This document shows, one piece after another, positions 16,748 to 28,391 of a stretch of DNA of 64,000 bases; the first letter of the stretch is position 1; every line of letters starts with the position of its first letter. The stretch comes from Cryobacterium arcticum (GTDB taxonomy: Bacteria; Actinomycetota; Actinomycetes; Actinomycetales; Microbacteriaceae): contig NZ_QHLY01000007.1 of the NCBI RefSeq assembly GCF_003185895.1, positions 186,001 through 250,000 on the forward strand, written 5' to 3'. The translations under genes were made by a program, and so were the position numbers. The notes below the pieces were generated by a model. It had not been told where the DNA came from. It was given only the letters and a program-made list of their open reading frames with translations, and searched no databases.

Positions 16748-19444
16748 ATGGATAATTCAAAATTGGACGGGACTGGCGATTCTGGAGACAACTCCGAGTC
16801 GGTCACCGAGAGCACCGAGACCACCGAGAGCACTGATCAGGCCGATGGGGTCGTGACCGCGGCACAGCCGGAGGGAACGGCTGAGCCGACCACCCAGGAG
16901 GACGCGGCGGCTGCCGAGCCGGCCGCGTCTCCCGCCGCCGCGCAGCTGCCGTACGGCGCCCCGGGTGCCGCCGTGTCGGCTCAGCCGGCCGGACCGACCG
17001 TGGTGACCCGCGCAACCGCGCTGGTTCGTGGCATCGCCGTCGAGCGCTTCCTCGCTGCCGCGGTCGGCGCGGTCGTCGTTTACGCCGCGGCCTGGCTGCT
17101 CGCCCTGGTGTTCACTCTCCTGGCCTTCGTCGCCGCGGTGGACGCCGACCTCGACTGGGGGCTCGCCTTCGCGGCTCCAGCCCAGATCGTGGGCCTGGCC
17201 GTCGCCGGCACGCTCACGGTCGGCGCCACGGTGATGGGCATCTCCGCCGCCGTATCGGTGCTGTGGTTGCCGTTGCTGGTCACCGCGTTCCTTCTTGTCG
17301 CCGCCGCCCTCGTGGCTCGCCGGGATGAGCGGATCGCGCCGAGCGCCACCCGCGGCATCCGCTGGCTGCTGTCGGCGCTCACCGGCGTCGTACTTGCCCT
17401 GTTGGTGATCGTCATCGCCGCTGTCACGCCGCTCGCCTATGCCGTCGGTGACGCCACCGACACCGGGTTCGGGCTGTTCTCCGGCAGCGGTTCGGCGTCG
17501 TCGGCGTCGTTCACGGCCTTCGTCGGCGCCGTCGTCATCGGCACACTCGCCTCCTACCTGGCCCGGGCCAGGGTGGCTCGCCGGGTGGCTGGGATTGCCC
17601 CGCCGGCGGTGCCGCGCGCGGCAAGCACGGTTGTTGCAGCCGTGCGTTCCACGTTGCCCGTCCTCGGGCTGCACTTCGGTGTGTTGGCCGGGCTGCTCAC
17701 GGTCGCGCTGCTTATCTCGGCCGTGGTGAACAGCGGTTTCGACACTCTCCTCACCGCGTTCTTCTGGCTGCCGACCCTGGTGGTCGACAGTCTCGGCCTG
17801 GTGAACCTGGCTCCGGTCACCCTCAACGGAAGCCTGGGCACCCTGGCCGGCCTGACGGGTTCGGCGACCAGCTTCTGGATGCCGTCAATGATTCCCGCCT
17901 GGGCCACGGTGCTGGTGCTGATCGTGAACCTGGCGCTCATTGTGGTCACCGGCATCGTGCTCAGCCTTCGCCGGGCACAGCTGCGGCTGTCCCCCGCGGT
18001 GTCGTGGCTGACCACGATCCTGTCGTTCGCCCTCGCCGGTGTCGCTGTTTCCCTCCTGGGAGGCATTGCCGCCTGGACGAGTGTGGACACGTCGGGTGTC
18101 GGTGAGAGCCTCGACGGCCTCCTCGGGGGTGTCGGCTCGCTGGTCGAAGGTGCTGCCGCGGCCTCCGGCACTCTGGGCCTGGCGGCCTGGACCTTCATCG
18201 TGTTCGCGGCGCTGGGCGCCATCGTCGAGGTCATTTCGGTCTGGGTCGCACCGGCCCTGGTACAGCTGGTCCCCGCGGCCGGCCTCGCCCGGGCGGCCCG
18301 GCTGACGGCGCTGGTCGGTGTGCCCTTCGCGGTGCCGGGCACGATCGTTTCGGGCGACACTGTCCCGGCGACGGATGAGCCGGCCGGTGCGTCCGCCGAG
18401 GGTGTTTCGACGCCCGAGGCGGTTGGCCCGCTCGCACCGATGTCGCCGGAGAAGAAGCGCCGCGTGCGCATCGTGCTCGTGGCGGTGGGTGGTGCGGCGG
18501 TCCTCGTGCTCGGTGTATCCGTGGCCATCACCATCGTGAACCAGGTGGCCTTCAGCCCCCGGCACCAGGTGGAGATCTACCTGGATGCGATGGTGGCCGG
18601 CGATGCGTCGACGGCACTAGAGATCGGCAACGCGGACGTGTCCAAGGCCGAGCGCACACTGCTTACCGACGCCATGCTCACAGCGACGGATGGCGGAATC
18701 ACCGGTTACACCATCACCGACGTGTCTGCCGGAAGCAACTCCGCCCTGGTCACCGCAGACGTCGAGCAGGCCGGTGAGACCGAAGAGATGACATATACCC
18801 TGCTGAAGTCCGGCACCACCGCGCTGGTCTTCGACCAGTGGGTACTCGACCCGGTGCACCTGGCGTCGCTGAACGTGTTCTTCGACTCCGGCATCAGCGA
18901 GCTTGACGTCAACGGTGTCACCGTGGAGCTGACCGGCTCTGACCAGGAGTCCGGCACTCTGCACCTCCCGGCATTCCCCGGGGAGTACGTCGTCGGCAGT
19001 GCCGGTGACGATGCCTGGGTAGCCGCAGAGCCGCAAACCGTGGTGCTGGGCGTGAGCACCCGGGTGTCCGAAGACGCCGCCCAGCTGTCGCTGGAACCGA
19101 CGGACAAGTTCGTCGAGAGCGTCGATGACCAGGTGTCCGATTTCCTGGCGGAGTGCGCGGCGGAGAAGTCGTTGACCGCCGACGACTGCCCGATCTACGC
19201 CTACGACTACGGAACCATCACCGATGTTGTCTGGACCATCGACGAGCCGGCCGTCACCGAGCTCGACACGTCGTACGCGGGTGAGTGGTACGTCACCACG
19301 GAGGATCGTGGGTCGGCGACGGTGACCTACACCAACACCGACTACAGGGGTGCGGCGCAGCAGGAGACCAAGACGGTGGCGTTCTCGATCAACGGAACGG
19401 TGGCGCTGGTCGACGGCAAGCCGGTCTTCACGAACGGGTACTAG
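16748..19444 (+). CDS. Large polytopic membrane protein with C-terminal extracytoplasmic domain
   Basis: An 898-aa protein I cannot place in a named family. Residues 1-95 are acidic and low in complexity (Glu/Ser/Thr, then Ala/Pro). Residues about 96-545 hold some ten hydrophobic segments with short loops. A second cytoplasmic linker is rich in Ala/Pro/Glu, then a basic cluster EKKRRVR (about 567-573) precedes a single helix to about residue 595. The last 300 residues are polar and beta-rich with two cysteines (CAAEKS, DDCPIYAY) and lie outside the cell by the positive-inside rule. The first part of this domain (SPRHQVEIYLDAMVAGDAS) resembles NTF2-like or TcaA-type ectodomains. GGGGGA lies 6 nt before the ATG. 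A sensor or envelope role is possible but unproven. Confidence 0.75.
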   Translation: MDNSKLDGTGDSGDNSESVTESTETTESTDQADGVVTAAQPEGTAEPTTQEDAAAAEPAASPAAAQLPYGAPGAAVSAQPAGPTVVTRATALVRGIAVERFLAAAVGAVVVYAAAWLLALVFTLLAFVAAVDADLDWGLAFAAPAQIVGLAVAGTLTVGATVMGISAAVSVLWLPLLVTAFLLVAAALVARRDERIAPSATRGIRWLLSALTGVVLALLVIVIAAVTPLAYAVGDATDTGFGLFSGSGSASSASFTAFVGAVVIGTLASYLARARVARRVAGIAPPAVPRAASTVVAAVRSTLPVLGLHFGVLAGLLTVALLISAVVNSGFDTLLTAFFWLPTLVVDSLGLVNLAPVTLNGSLGTLAGLTGSATSFWMPSMIPAWATVLVLIVNLALIVVTGIVLSLRRAQLRLSPAVSWLTTILSFALAGVAVSLLGGIAAWTSVDTSGVGESLDGLLGGVGSLVEGAAAASGTLGLAAWTFIVFAALGAIVEVISVWVAPALVQLVPAAGLARAARLTALVGVPFAVPGTIVSGDTVPATDEPAGASAEGVSTPEAVGPLAPMSPEKKRRVRIVLVAVGGAAVLVLGVSVAITIVNQVAFSPRHQVEIYLDAMVAGDASTALEIGNADVSKAERTLLTDAMLTATDGGITGYTITDVSAGSNSALVTADVEQAGETEEMTYTLLKSGTTALVFDQWVLDPVHLASLNVFFDSGISELDVNGVTVELTGSDQESGTLHLPAFPGEYVVGSAGDDAWVAAEPQTVVLGVSTRVSEDAAQLSLEPTDKFVESVDDQVSDFLAECAAEKSLTADDCPIYAYDYGTITDVVWTIDEPAVTELDTSYAGEWYVTTEDRGSATVTYTNTDYRGAAQQETKTVAFSINGTVALVDGKPVFTNGY

Positions 19445-19514
19445 TCCGCAGGCCGGATCGCCCACGTCGCCGCCGGCGGCAGTGGGCGGTCCGAGGTCGC
19501 GATCACGGCACTGG

Positions 19515-19520
19515 CATGCT
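19515..19520 (+). promoter_or_regulatory. -10-like CATGCT, 6 nt before the GNAT ATG
   Basis: CATGCT, six bases, then the ATG at 19527. A weak match by itself, noted because the spacing equals that at other starts. Confidence 0.25.
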
Positions 19521-19526
19521 GAGTGG

Positions 19527-20015
19527 ATGACTGAAGCCGTATTCGACCTTGCCGACGGGCCATTCACCCTGCGGCGGGCGCTCGCCGCGGATGTCGCCGC
19601 GATCGTGAGCCTGCTTGCCGATGACCAGCTCAGATCGGCAGAGGAATCTACCGCCGCAGAGGACCTGGGGCTGTACCTGGCCGCCTTCGCCGCCATCGAC
19701 GGCGCGCCAGACCAGCTTCTCGTCGTGGTCGACGACCCGGCCGGCCGCATCGTCGCCACGCAGCAACTCACCATCCTGCCGGGACTGGCTCGGCTGGGCG
19801 CGACCCGGTTGCAGATCGAAGCCGTGCGCGTGAGTGCGGACCTCCGCGGCAACGGGGTGGGCAGTGCGATGATCCGCTGGGCCGTGGAGTACGGTCGCGC
19901 CCGCGGCTGCCGGCTGGTGCAACTCACCTCTGACGCCACCCGCACCGACGCCCACCGGTTCTACGAGCGCCTCGGGTTCGCGCCCTCCCATGTGGGCTTC
20001 AAGCTGCACCTCTGA
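19527..20015 (+). CDS. GNAT family N-acetyltransferase
   Basis: A 162-aa GNAT protein: opening FTLRRALAADVAAIVSLL (12-29), beta strand RLQIEAVRVSADLRGNGVGSAM (about 93-114) carrying the acetyl-CoA binding loop, and the closing RTDAHRFYERLGF (about 141-153), standard for the fold. The substrate is unknown; similar proteins act on small amines or ribosomal or tRNA-linked targets. It is followed by a 61-nt palindrome and then the glycine riboswitch, so it is not part of the gcv operon. Confidence 0.87.
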   Translation: MTEAVFDLADGPFTLRRALAADVAAIVSLLADDQLRSAEESTAAEDLGLYLAAFAAIDGAPDQLLVVVDDPAGRIVATQQLTILPGLARLGATRLQIEAVRVSADLRGNGVGSAMIRWAVEYGRARGCRLVQLTSDATRTDAHRFYERLGFAPSHVGFKLHL

Positions 20016-20032
20016 CCCGAAACCGCCGCATC

Positions 20033-20093
20033 CGCGAGCCGTGAGCAAAGCCCCAGAAATCCCGAGATTCTGGGGCTCAGGTCACGGCTCGCG
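20033..20093. repeat. 61-nt palindrome, family A copy 1
   Basis: First of three 61-nt palindromes in the window with shared outer arm CGCGAGC(C/T)GTGAG and core GCCCC/GGGGC. This is the least perfect copy: it has mismatches at arm positions 15-17 and in the inner stem near the loop. Arm position 14 is C paired with G at position 48, whereas the other copies have A-T and T-A there. It lies 17 bp after the acetyltransferase stop and probably ends its transcript. Confidence 0.85.
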
Positions 20094-20228
20094 AACGGGG
20101 GAGGGCGGCCCACGTTACGAGTAGGAAAACTCTGCCGCCAATCGGGAGGGACTCTCGCCTGTGCGACAATCGGGTCGGTTAGACTCCATCGCAGCAGAAA
20201 CAATTGAATACAGGGCCACACGCTTGAT

Positions 20229-20464
20229 GCGGGAGAGTTCGACGTCGTCAGACGAGCGAACACCGAAGGAGCAATCCTCCCCGACAATCTCTCAGGTACT
20301 CGTACCGCATCGAACGGGCCACTCTGAAAAGCGGACGAGCACAGCGCGTCCGGATCGTTCCCACTCTCGATCCGGTCAGAACTGCCAGCGTCCCGCCCAT
20401 GGTGAAAACCGGCTCCGCGAAAGCGCCGGTGAAGCTCTCAGGCCAGACGACAGAGGGGGAGTTC
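20229..20464 (+). promoter_or_regulatory. Tandem glycine riboswitch upstream of gcvT
   Basis: Two glycine aptamers in series. The first runs from GGGAGAG (20231) through CACCGAAGGAGCAA, then ATCTCTCAGG and CACTCTGAAAAGC. The second contains GGTGAAAACCGGC, a GCGAAAGC tetraloop hairpin and the diagnostic GCTCTCAGGCCAGACGACAGAG. These are the conserved blocks of the known tandem class that turns on gcv operons when glycine is abundant. A 6-bp CCGGGG/CCCCGG stem at 20468-20489 lies between the second aptamer and the gcvT start and may be the expression platform. Confidence 0.9.
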
Positions 20465-20531
20465 CCACCGGGGTTCGAACGAGCCCCGGAGCACATCGCC
20501 CGGACTGTTCCGGCGACGAACCGGAGAACTC

Positions 20532-21695
20532 ATGACCTCGGCCAGCCCTGACAACCCCGCTACCACCGCACCCGCTTCCGCGACCGAGCGGTTCTCCCCG
20601 CTGCACGCCGCCCATGTGGCTGCCGGCGCCAGCTTCACCGACTTCGCCGGTTGGCAGATGCCCGTGCGCTACTCCAGCGACCTGGCCGAGCACCACGCCG
20701 TGCGCAAGGCGGCCGGGCTCTTTGACCTCTCCCACATGGCCGAGATCCGGGTCAGCGGCCCGCAGGCGGGCGAGTTCCTCGACCACGCCCTGGCCGGCCA
20801 GCTGTCGGTCATCGATCTCATGCAGGCCAAGTACAGCCTGCTCCTCAACAGCCGCGGCGGCATCATCGATGACCTCGTCGTCTACCGCACCGGGGAGACC
20901 GAGTTCCTCGTGGTCGCCAACGCCGGCAACCACGACCAGGCCCTCGAGGCGCTCACCGGCCGCTCTGGGCGCTTCGACGTGACCGTCACCGACGAAAGCG
21001 ACGAGACCGCCCTCATCGCCGTGCAGGGCCCGAACGCCCTCGCCATCGTGCAGGCCACAGCGGGCCTCAGCATCGACAGCGATGTGACGGGCCTGCGCTA
21101 CTACCGCGCGCTCACCGCCACCTTCAACGGCACCCCGGTGCTCGTGGCCCGCACCGGATACACCGGCGAAGACGGCTTCGAGCTGTACCTGCCGGGCGTG
21201 GATGCCCTCGCCCTCTGGGACGCCATCGTCATCGCCGGCGCCCCGCACGGACTGGTTCCGGCCGGGCTCGCCAGCCGCGACACCCTGCGCCTCGAAGCCG
21301 GGATGCCGCTCTACGGCCACGAACTGACCACCTCCACCTACCCCGCGCAGGCCGGACTCGGTCGCGTGGTCAACCTCGCCAAGCCGACCGACTTCGTGGG
21401 CCGCACCGCCAGCGAAGAGGGCCCATCGGGCGAGGCGCCCGTGCTCGTCGGCCTCGTCTCGGCCGGAAAGCGCGCCGGCCGCGCCGGCTACGAGATCTTC
21501 CGCAGCATCGACGCCACCGAACCGGAGGGCGTCATCACCAGCGGCGCTCTTTCGCCCACCCTCGGTTACCCGATCGCCATGGCCTACCTCGCACCGCCGC
21601 TGGCCCGTCTCGACACCGAGGTGTTCATCGACGTGCGCGGCACCCGCGCCCCGGCAACGGTCATCGCGCTGCCGTTCTACAAGCGCCGCAAATAG
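20532..21695 (+). CDS. gcvT: Aminomethyltransferase (glycine cleavage T protein)
   Basis: 387-aa T protein. It transfers the aminomethyl carbon from lipoyl-GcvH to tetrahydrofolate, releasing ammonia. Recognisable blocks: HAAHVAAGASFTDFAGWQMPVRY (about residues 23-45), LFDLSHMAEIRVSG (about 64-77), the folate-site ARTGYTGEDGFELY (about 205-218) and the late GYPIAMAYL. Length is typical. It is the first gene after the glycine riboswitch, 129 bp upstream of gcvH, in one operon. GGAGAACTC precedes the ATG. Confidence 0.96.
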   Translation: MTSASPDNPATTAPASATERFSPLHAAHVAAGASFTDFAGWQMPVRYSSDLAEHHAVRKAAGLFDLSHMAEIRVSGPQAGEFLDHALAGQLSVIDLMQAKYSLLLNSRGGIIDDLVVYRTGETEFLVVANAGNHDQALEALTGRSGRFDVTVTDESDETALIAVQGPNALAIVQATAGLSIDSDVTGLRYYRALTATFNGTPVLVARTGYTGEDGFELYLPGVDALALWDAIVIAGAPHGLVPAGLASRDTLRLEAGMPLYGHELTTSTYPAQAGLGRVVNLAKPTDFVGRTASEEGPSGEAPVLVGLVSAGKRAGRAGYEIFRSIDATEPEGVITSGALSPTLGYPIAMAYLAPPLARLDTEVFIDVRGTRAPATVIALPFYKRRK

Positions 21696-21824
21696 CCGAA
21701 GCCGAGCGTTCGCCCTTCCCGGGCATCCGCTCGCCCGGTGTCGAGCACACCGCCCCAGACCGATCCACCCCGTGATCAACCAGCTGATCCCTTCCCCGTG
21801 ATCAACCCTTCGAGAGGACTCCCC

Positions 21825-22196
21825 ATGGCAGACAAGACCGAACTCCAGTACACCGCAGAGCACGAATGGGTGCTCGTCGACGGCGACACCGCCACCGTCG
21901 GCATCACCGCCTACGCCGCCGACAAGCTCGGTGACGTGGTCTTCGTCGAGCTGCCCGAGGTCGGCAGCTCCGTCGCCTCCGGCACCGTCGTCGGCGAGAT
22001 CGAGTCGACCAAGTCGGTCGGCGAACTCTTCGCCCCCATCGACGGCACCGTCGCCGAGGTCAACGACGCCGTGGTGGCCAGCCCCGAACTCGTCAACAGC
22101 GACCCGCTCGGCGAGGGCTGGCTCATCAAGGTCACCTTCGAGAGCCTCCCGACGCTGCTCAGCTACGCCGAGTACTCCGCCATCATCGGCGAGTAA
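21825..22196 (+). CDS. gcvH: Glycine cleavage system H protein
   Basis: 123-aa lipoyl carrier that shuttles the aminomethyl group between GcvP and GcvT. The lipoylated lysine is Lys63 in [16 protein letters not shown]-terminal YTAEHEWV and the C-terminal GWLIKV are standard. The ATG at 21825 is chosen over an upstream in-frame start at 21738 because it gives the normal family length and has an AGAGGA site 7 nt before it. The 129-bp spacer before it contains two copies of CCCCGTGATCAACC (around 21768 and 21796), a short direct repeat of unclear meaning. Confidence 0.96.
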   Translation: MADKTELQYTAEHEWVLVDGDTATVGITAYAADKLGDVVFVELPEVGSSVASGTVVGEIESTKSVGELFAPIDGTVAEVNDAVVASPELVNSDPLGEGWLIKVTFESLPTLLSYAEYSAIIGE

Positions 22197-22279
22197 CAGC
22201 CCGTCGGGCCTCACCGCCACCCGCCGTACCGCCTCACCTCGCACGACCGAATCAGACCCCGGAAAGAGCCTTCCCCCAC

Positions 22280-25177
<2,898 letters not shown>

Positions 25178-25186
25178 ACCCACCCT

Positions 25187-25247
25187 CGCGAGCCGTGAGA
25201 AAAGCCCCAAGAATTTCGAATTCTTGGGGCTTTTCTCACAGGTCGCG
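25187..25247. repeat. 61-nt palindrome, family A copy 2 (bidirectional terminator candidate)
   Basis: Second copy of the family, between the convergent gcvP and CPBP genes. Arms pair over 29 nt with two mismatches near the base and a TCG loop. The inner stem AAGAATT/AATTCTT differs from copies 1 and 3 while keeping pairing. Runs GGGGCTTTTC on one strand and AAAAGCCCC on the other give terminator-like T tracts in both directions. Confidence 0.87.
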
Positions 25248-25257
25248 GAACTAGGAA

Positions 25258-26043
25258 CTAGGACGTGGGGGTGAGGAGGCCGGGCCACCAGAGGACCGCC
25301 AGGGGGTAGCCGACGAACGAGGCGATGTCGAGCACCCAGTGCGCGATCACGAGAGGCATCACCCGACCCCAACGCAGGTAGCACCAGCCGAACACCACGC
25401 CCATCAGGGCGTTGCCCACGAACGGGCCGATGCCCTGGTAGAGGTGGTAGCTGCCGCGCAGCAGCGCAGCCGACACGATGATGGTCCAGGCATTCCAGCC
25501 CAGCTCCTTCAGCCGGGTGAAGAGGTACCCCACCACGATGAGTTCCTCGCTGAGCGCGCTGCGGAGTGCCGAGAACACCAGAATCGGGATCGTCCACCAG
25601 AAGGTGTCCAGCGGCGACGGCACGACGGCCACGGTGAAGCCCAGCGCTCGCCCGGCCAGGTACAGCCCGAGACCAGGGATGCCGATGAGCAGTAACAGGC
25701 CGCCGCCGCGCAGCAGGTCGCGGCCCGGCTGGGTGAAGTCCACGCCGAGCCGCCGGAACGAGCTCTGTCCGGGCTGCCAGAGCAGATAGAGCACCAGGGC
25801 GACGGGAAATAATGCGAAGGCGATTCCCAGGAACTGATAGGTGAAGTCCAGCCATTCCCGAGTCGATTGCGAACCGTTGATGGTGGCGGACTGGTCCCCG
25901 AGCGCCGTCTCCTCGGTGAGCCGAGCGATGATCGACACGACCGAGTAGATAGCGGATGCCCCGAGCGACAGCCCGAGCACGATCACGATTTCCCAGATCA
26001 GCCGGGCACGGCTCTCGGCTCGGGGGGTGCCGGCCAGGCTCAT
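25258..26043 (-). CDS. CPBP family intramembrane metalloprotease
   Basis: 261-aa CAAX-protease/bacteriocin-processing (Abi) family membrane protein with about seven hydrophobic segments. The catalytic Glu-Glu pair is in ALRSALSEELIVVGYLFTRL, followed by a histidine in GSYHLYQG and a further FVGNALMGVVFGW and IAHWVLD, the usual second and third motifs. The substrate is unknown. The ATG at 26043 overlaps the stop of the DCC-family gene (ATGA, 4 bp), so the two are translationally coupled; a GAGGA lies 4 nt upstream. A much longer in-frame start exists but lies inside the upstream gene. Confidence 0.85.
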   Translation of the reverse strand: MSLAGTPRAESRARLIWEIVIVLGLSLGASAIYSVVSIIARLTEETALGDQSATINGSQSTREWLDFTYQFLGIAFALFPVALVLYLLWQPGQSSFRRLGVDFTQPGRDLLRGGGLLLLIGIPGLGLYLAGRALGFTVAVVPSPLDTFWWTIPILVFSALRSALSEELIVVGYLFTRLKELGWNAWTIIVSAALLRGSYHLYQGIGPFVGNALMGVVFGWCYLRWGRVMPLVIAHWVLDIASFVGYPLAVLWWPGLLTPTS

Positions 26044-26432
26044 GAGGTCCTCGGCATCCGGCAGGCCGGGGTGCCGCCGGGCAGGCGGTAGCGGTAACGC
26101 GCCACGAGGCTGTAGGCCGCCGCAGCCGCCCAGCTCCACGGTGGCACCGTGGCCAACCAGCCGAGCAGTTTCAACCCGACTTTGGGCTGTCCGCGCAACA
26201 ATGCTGCAACCGCGGCCGCCCCGCCGTAGCGCCTCGTGCCCGTCACGAACCACACCCGCGAGCGCGCCTGCTCCTCGGTGAGGGAGAACTCGGCCAGGTC
26301 GGTCCACTGGAACGGTGCCGTTGCCGGCACCCGGGGGAGGGTGCGCTGCAGCCAGAGCACGGCGGTGGTGCAGAATCCGCAGTCACCGTCGAAGATGAGC
26401 GTCGCGGGCCGTTCGGTCACAGGTGTCGGCAT
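26040..26432 (-). CDS. DUF393 / DCC-family thiol-disulfide oxidoreductase-like protein
   Basis: 130-aa protein with the family-defining DGDCGFC at residues 15-21 (Cys18 and Cys21 form the CxxC-type pair) followed by a short aromatic-rich domain and a C-terminal Y-R-Y-R-L-P-GG end (RYRYRLPGG). The DCC family is proposed to be thioredoxin-like but its partner is unknown. It directly overlaps the CPBP gene downstream. A CAAAAT box sits 6 nt before the ATG with no Shine-Dalgarno. Confidence 0.85.
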   Translation of the reverse strand: MPTPVTERPATLIFDGDCGFCTTAVLWLQRTLPRVPATAPFQWTDLAEFSLTEEQARSRVWFVTGTRRYGGAAAVAALLRGQPKVGLKLLGWLATVPPWSWAAAAAYSLVARYRYRLPGGTPACRMPRTS

Positions 26433-26627
26433 TTCTCTATTTTGCCCTTCCCAACCTGAAGATGCCCGAATGCGTGTTCACGACCGGGCCTGCTCAACAC
26501 AATGCACGTTTTGAAACCGCTTGCACTGATCGGGGGGACCTTGGTCCCAAGCATCGTGAGAGTTCCTCGATTGAGTCGCAGAAATAGCCGCATTTGCACG
26601 CTTTCACGCAAGAATCGTGCGTCTTTG

Positions 26628-26687
26628 GTTACCGCTAGGTAACGTTTGCCTTTACGTTTTGCACCCGACGCAAGACGAATCTAGGGT
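26628..26687 (+). promoter_or_regulatory. Promoter and operator candidate for the first peptide importer operon
   Basis: TTGCAC (26659-26664) and TAGGGT (26682-26687) are separated by exactly 17 bp, a good sigma-70-type pair. About 15 bp upstream of the -35 is a perfect 16-bp dyad, GTTACC-GCTA-GGTAAC (26628-26643), placed as an activator or repressor site would be. The transcript would have a leader of about 60 nt holding a GCGCCGC/GCGGCGC stem (26701-26730) before the AGGAGG at 26745. I see no gene in the rest of the 320-bp gap back to 26433. Confidence 0.6.
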
Positions 26688-26754
26688 TTTGATAACTAGC
26701 GCGCCGCTGCGGTCTTTTCCGTCGCGGCGCCTTCACCTTTGCACAGGAGGAATT

Positions 26755-28374
26755 TTGAAGAGATCCCGCATGGGCCTGAGCGCCCTCGCGCTTATTTCGG
26801 TGAGCGCGCTGGCGCTGGCCGGCTGCGCGACGTCGAACGACGACGCAGCCGCACCGGATGCAGACTCGTCTGCCATCATCAGCACCAACGGCAGCGAGCC
26901 GCAGAACCCGCTGATCCCGACCAACACCACCGAAACCGGTGGCGGCAAGATCACGACCTCGCTGTTCGCCGGCCTGGTCTCCTACGACGCGGACGGCGCG
27001 ATCGAGAACGAGGTCGCCAAGTCGATCGAGTCCGACGACGCCACCAACTGGACCGTCACGCTCAACGACGGCTGGACCTTCACCAACGGTGAAGCAGTCA
27101 CCTCTTCTTCCTTCGTGGATGCCTGGAACTACGGCGCGCTCTACAGCAACGCGCAGGGTGCTTCCTACTTCTTCGATGACATCGCCGGCTTCAGCTACGA
27201 CGCCGACTCCGAGCTCACCGGCCTGAAGGTCGTCGACGACACCACCTTCACCGTCGAGCTCTCTTCCCCCGAGGCCGACTGGCCGCTGCGTCTGGGCTAC
27301 ACGGCATTCATGCCGCTGCCCAGCGTCGCGTTCGAGGACATGGCCGCATACGGTGAGAACCCGATCGGCAACGGCCCGTACATGCTGGCCGAGGAAGGCG
27401 CCTGGGTTCACGACGAGGGCATCAACCTGATCACGAACCCCGACTACGACGGCGTGCGCAAGCCCGTCAACGGTGGCCTGGACATCATCTTCTACGCCAC
27501 CCAGGACGCCGCTTACGCGGACGTGCAGGGCGGAAACCTCGACGTGCTGGACGCCGTTCCGGACTCGGCATTCGAGACCTACGCTGACGAGTTCGGTGAC
27601 CGTTCGGTCAACCAGCCCGCCGCGATCTTCCAGGCGTTCAACATGCCGTACTACCTCGAGCACTGGAGTGGCGAAGAGGGCGAGCTGCGTCGTGCAGCCA
27701 TCTCGATGTCGATCGACCGTGCCGAGATCACCGACGTCATCTTCCAGGGCACTCGTACCCCGGCAACCGACTTCACCTCCCCGGTCATCGACGGCTACTC
27801 CGACGCCCTCGAGGGTTCCGACGTGCTCGAGTTCAACCCTGACGAAGCCGTGAAGCTGTGGGCTGAGGCCGACGCAATCGCTCCGTACGGAGACACCACG
27901 TTCGACATCGCGTACAACTCCGATGGTGGCCACCAGGCCTGGGTCGACGCTGTGACCAACAGCATCAAGAACACCCTGGGCATTGACGCCGTCGGCAAGC
28001 CGTACCCGACCTTCGCCGCTGCGCTCGACGACCGCTCCAACGAGAAGCTGACCGGTGCCACCCGCGCCGGATGGCAGGCCGACTACCCGTCGCTGTACAA
28101 CTTCCTCGCGCCGCTGTACAAGACCGGTGCCGGCTCGAACTACGAGGGCTACAGCTCCACCGAGTTCGACACCCTGCTTGAAGAGGGCGCCGCTGCTGAG
28201 ACCGTTGAGGACGCGACCGCGAAGTACCAGGAAGCTCAGGAGGTTCTGCTCAAGGACCTGCCGACCATCCCGCTGTGGTACTCCAACGTTGTTGGCGTCT
28301 GGTCCGAGAGCGTCAACGACGTTGTCTTCGGTTGGGACTCCGTCCCGCTGTACTTCCAGATCACCAAGGGTTAA
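26755..28374 (+). CDS. Peptide ABC transporter substrate-binding lipoprotein (family 5, DppA/OppA-like)
   Basis: 539-aa solute-binding protein of the oligopeptide/dipeptide family. It starts with a TTG (26755), chosen because AGGAGG sits 4 nt before it and it restores the basic n-region KRSR of the signal peptide; an ATG at 26770 would lose it. The lipobox is LAGC (Cys near residue 24), then an Asp/Ala-rich linker. Family blocks include GLVSYDADGAIENEVAKSIE and the late PLWYSNVVGVW. Encoded first in the operon SBP-permease-permease-ATPase. A 17-bp hairpin separates it from the permeases, consistent with making more binding protein than permease. Confidence 0.92.
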   Translation: MKRSRMGLSALALISVSALALAGCATSNDDAAAPDADSSAIISTNGSEPQNPLIPTNTTETGGGKITTSLFAGLVSYDADGAIENEVAKSIESDDATNWTVTLNDGWTFTNGEAVTSSSFVDAWNYGALYSNAQGASYFFDDIAGFSYDADSELTGLKVVDDTTFTVELSSPEADWPLRLGYTAFMPLPSVAFEDMAAYGENPIGNGPYMLAEEGAWVHDEGINLITNPDYDGVRKPVNGGLDIIFYATQDAAYADVQGGNLDVLDAVPDSAFETYADEFGDRSVNQPAAIFQAFNMPYYLEHWSGEEGELRRAAISMSIDRAEITDVIFQGTRTPATDFTSPVIDGYSDALEGSDVLEFNPDEAVKLWAEADAIAPYGDTTFDIAYNSDGGHQAWVDAVTNSIKNTLGIDAVGKPYPTFAAALDDRSNEKLTGATRAGWQADYPSLYNFLAPLYKTGAGSNYEGYSSTEFDTLLEEGAAAETVEDATAKYQEAQEVLLKDLPTIPLWYSNVVGVWSESVNDVVFGWDSVPLYFQITKG

Positions 28375-28391
28375 TTCCTAGTTCCACCCGC

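Noticed and set aside
20472..20480. GGTTCGAAC resembling a tRNA T-loop in the gcvT leader
   Set aside because: The flanking CCGGGG/CCCCGG stem leaves a 10-nt loop, not 7, and there are no acceptor, D or anticodon arms. It belongs to the riboswitch leader.
20376..22244. Minus-strand open frame opposite gcvT and gcvH
   Set aside because: Antisense shadow of two clearly recognised genes and of the riboswitch.
26417..26611. Small minus-strand open frame upstream of the peptide importer
   Set aside because: It lies in the promoter region, has unusual composition, no ribosome site and no recognisable family.
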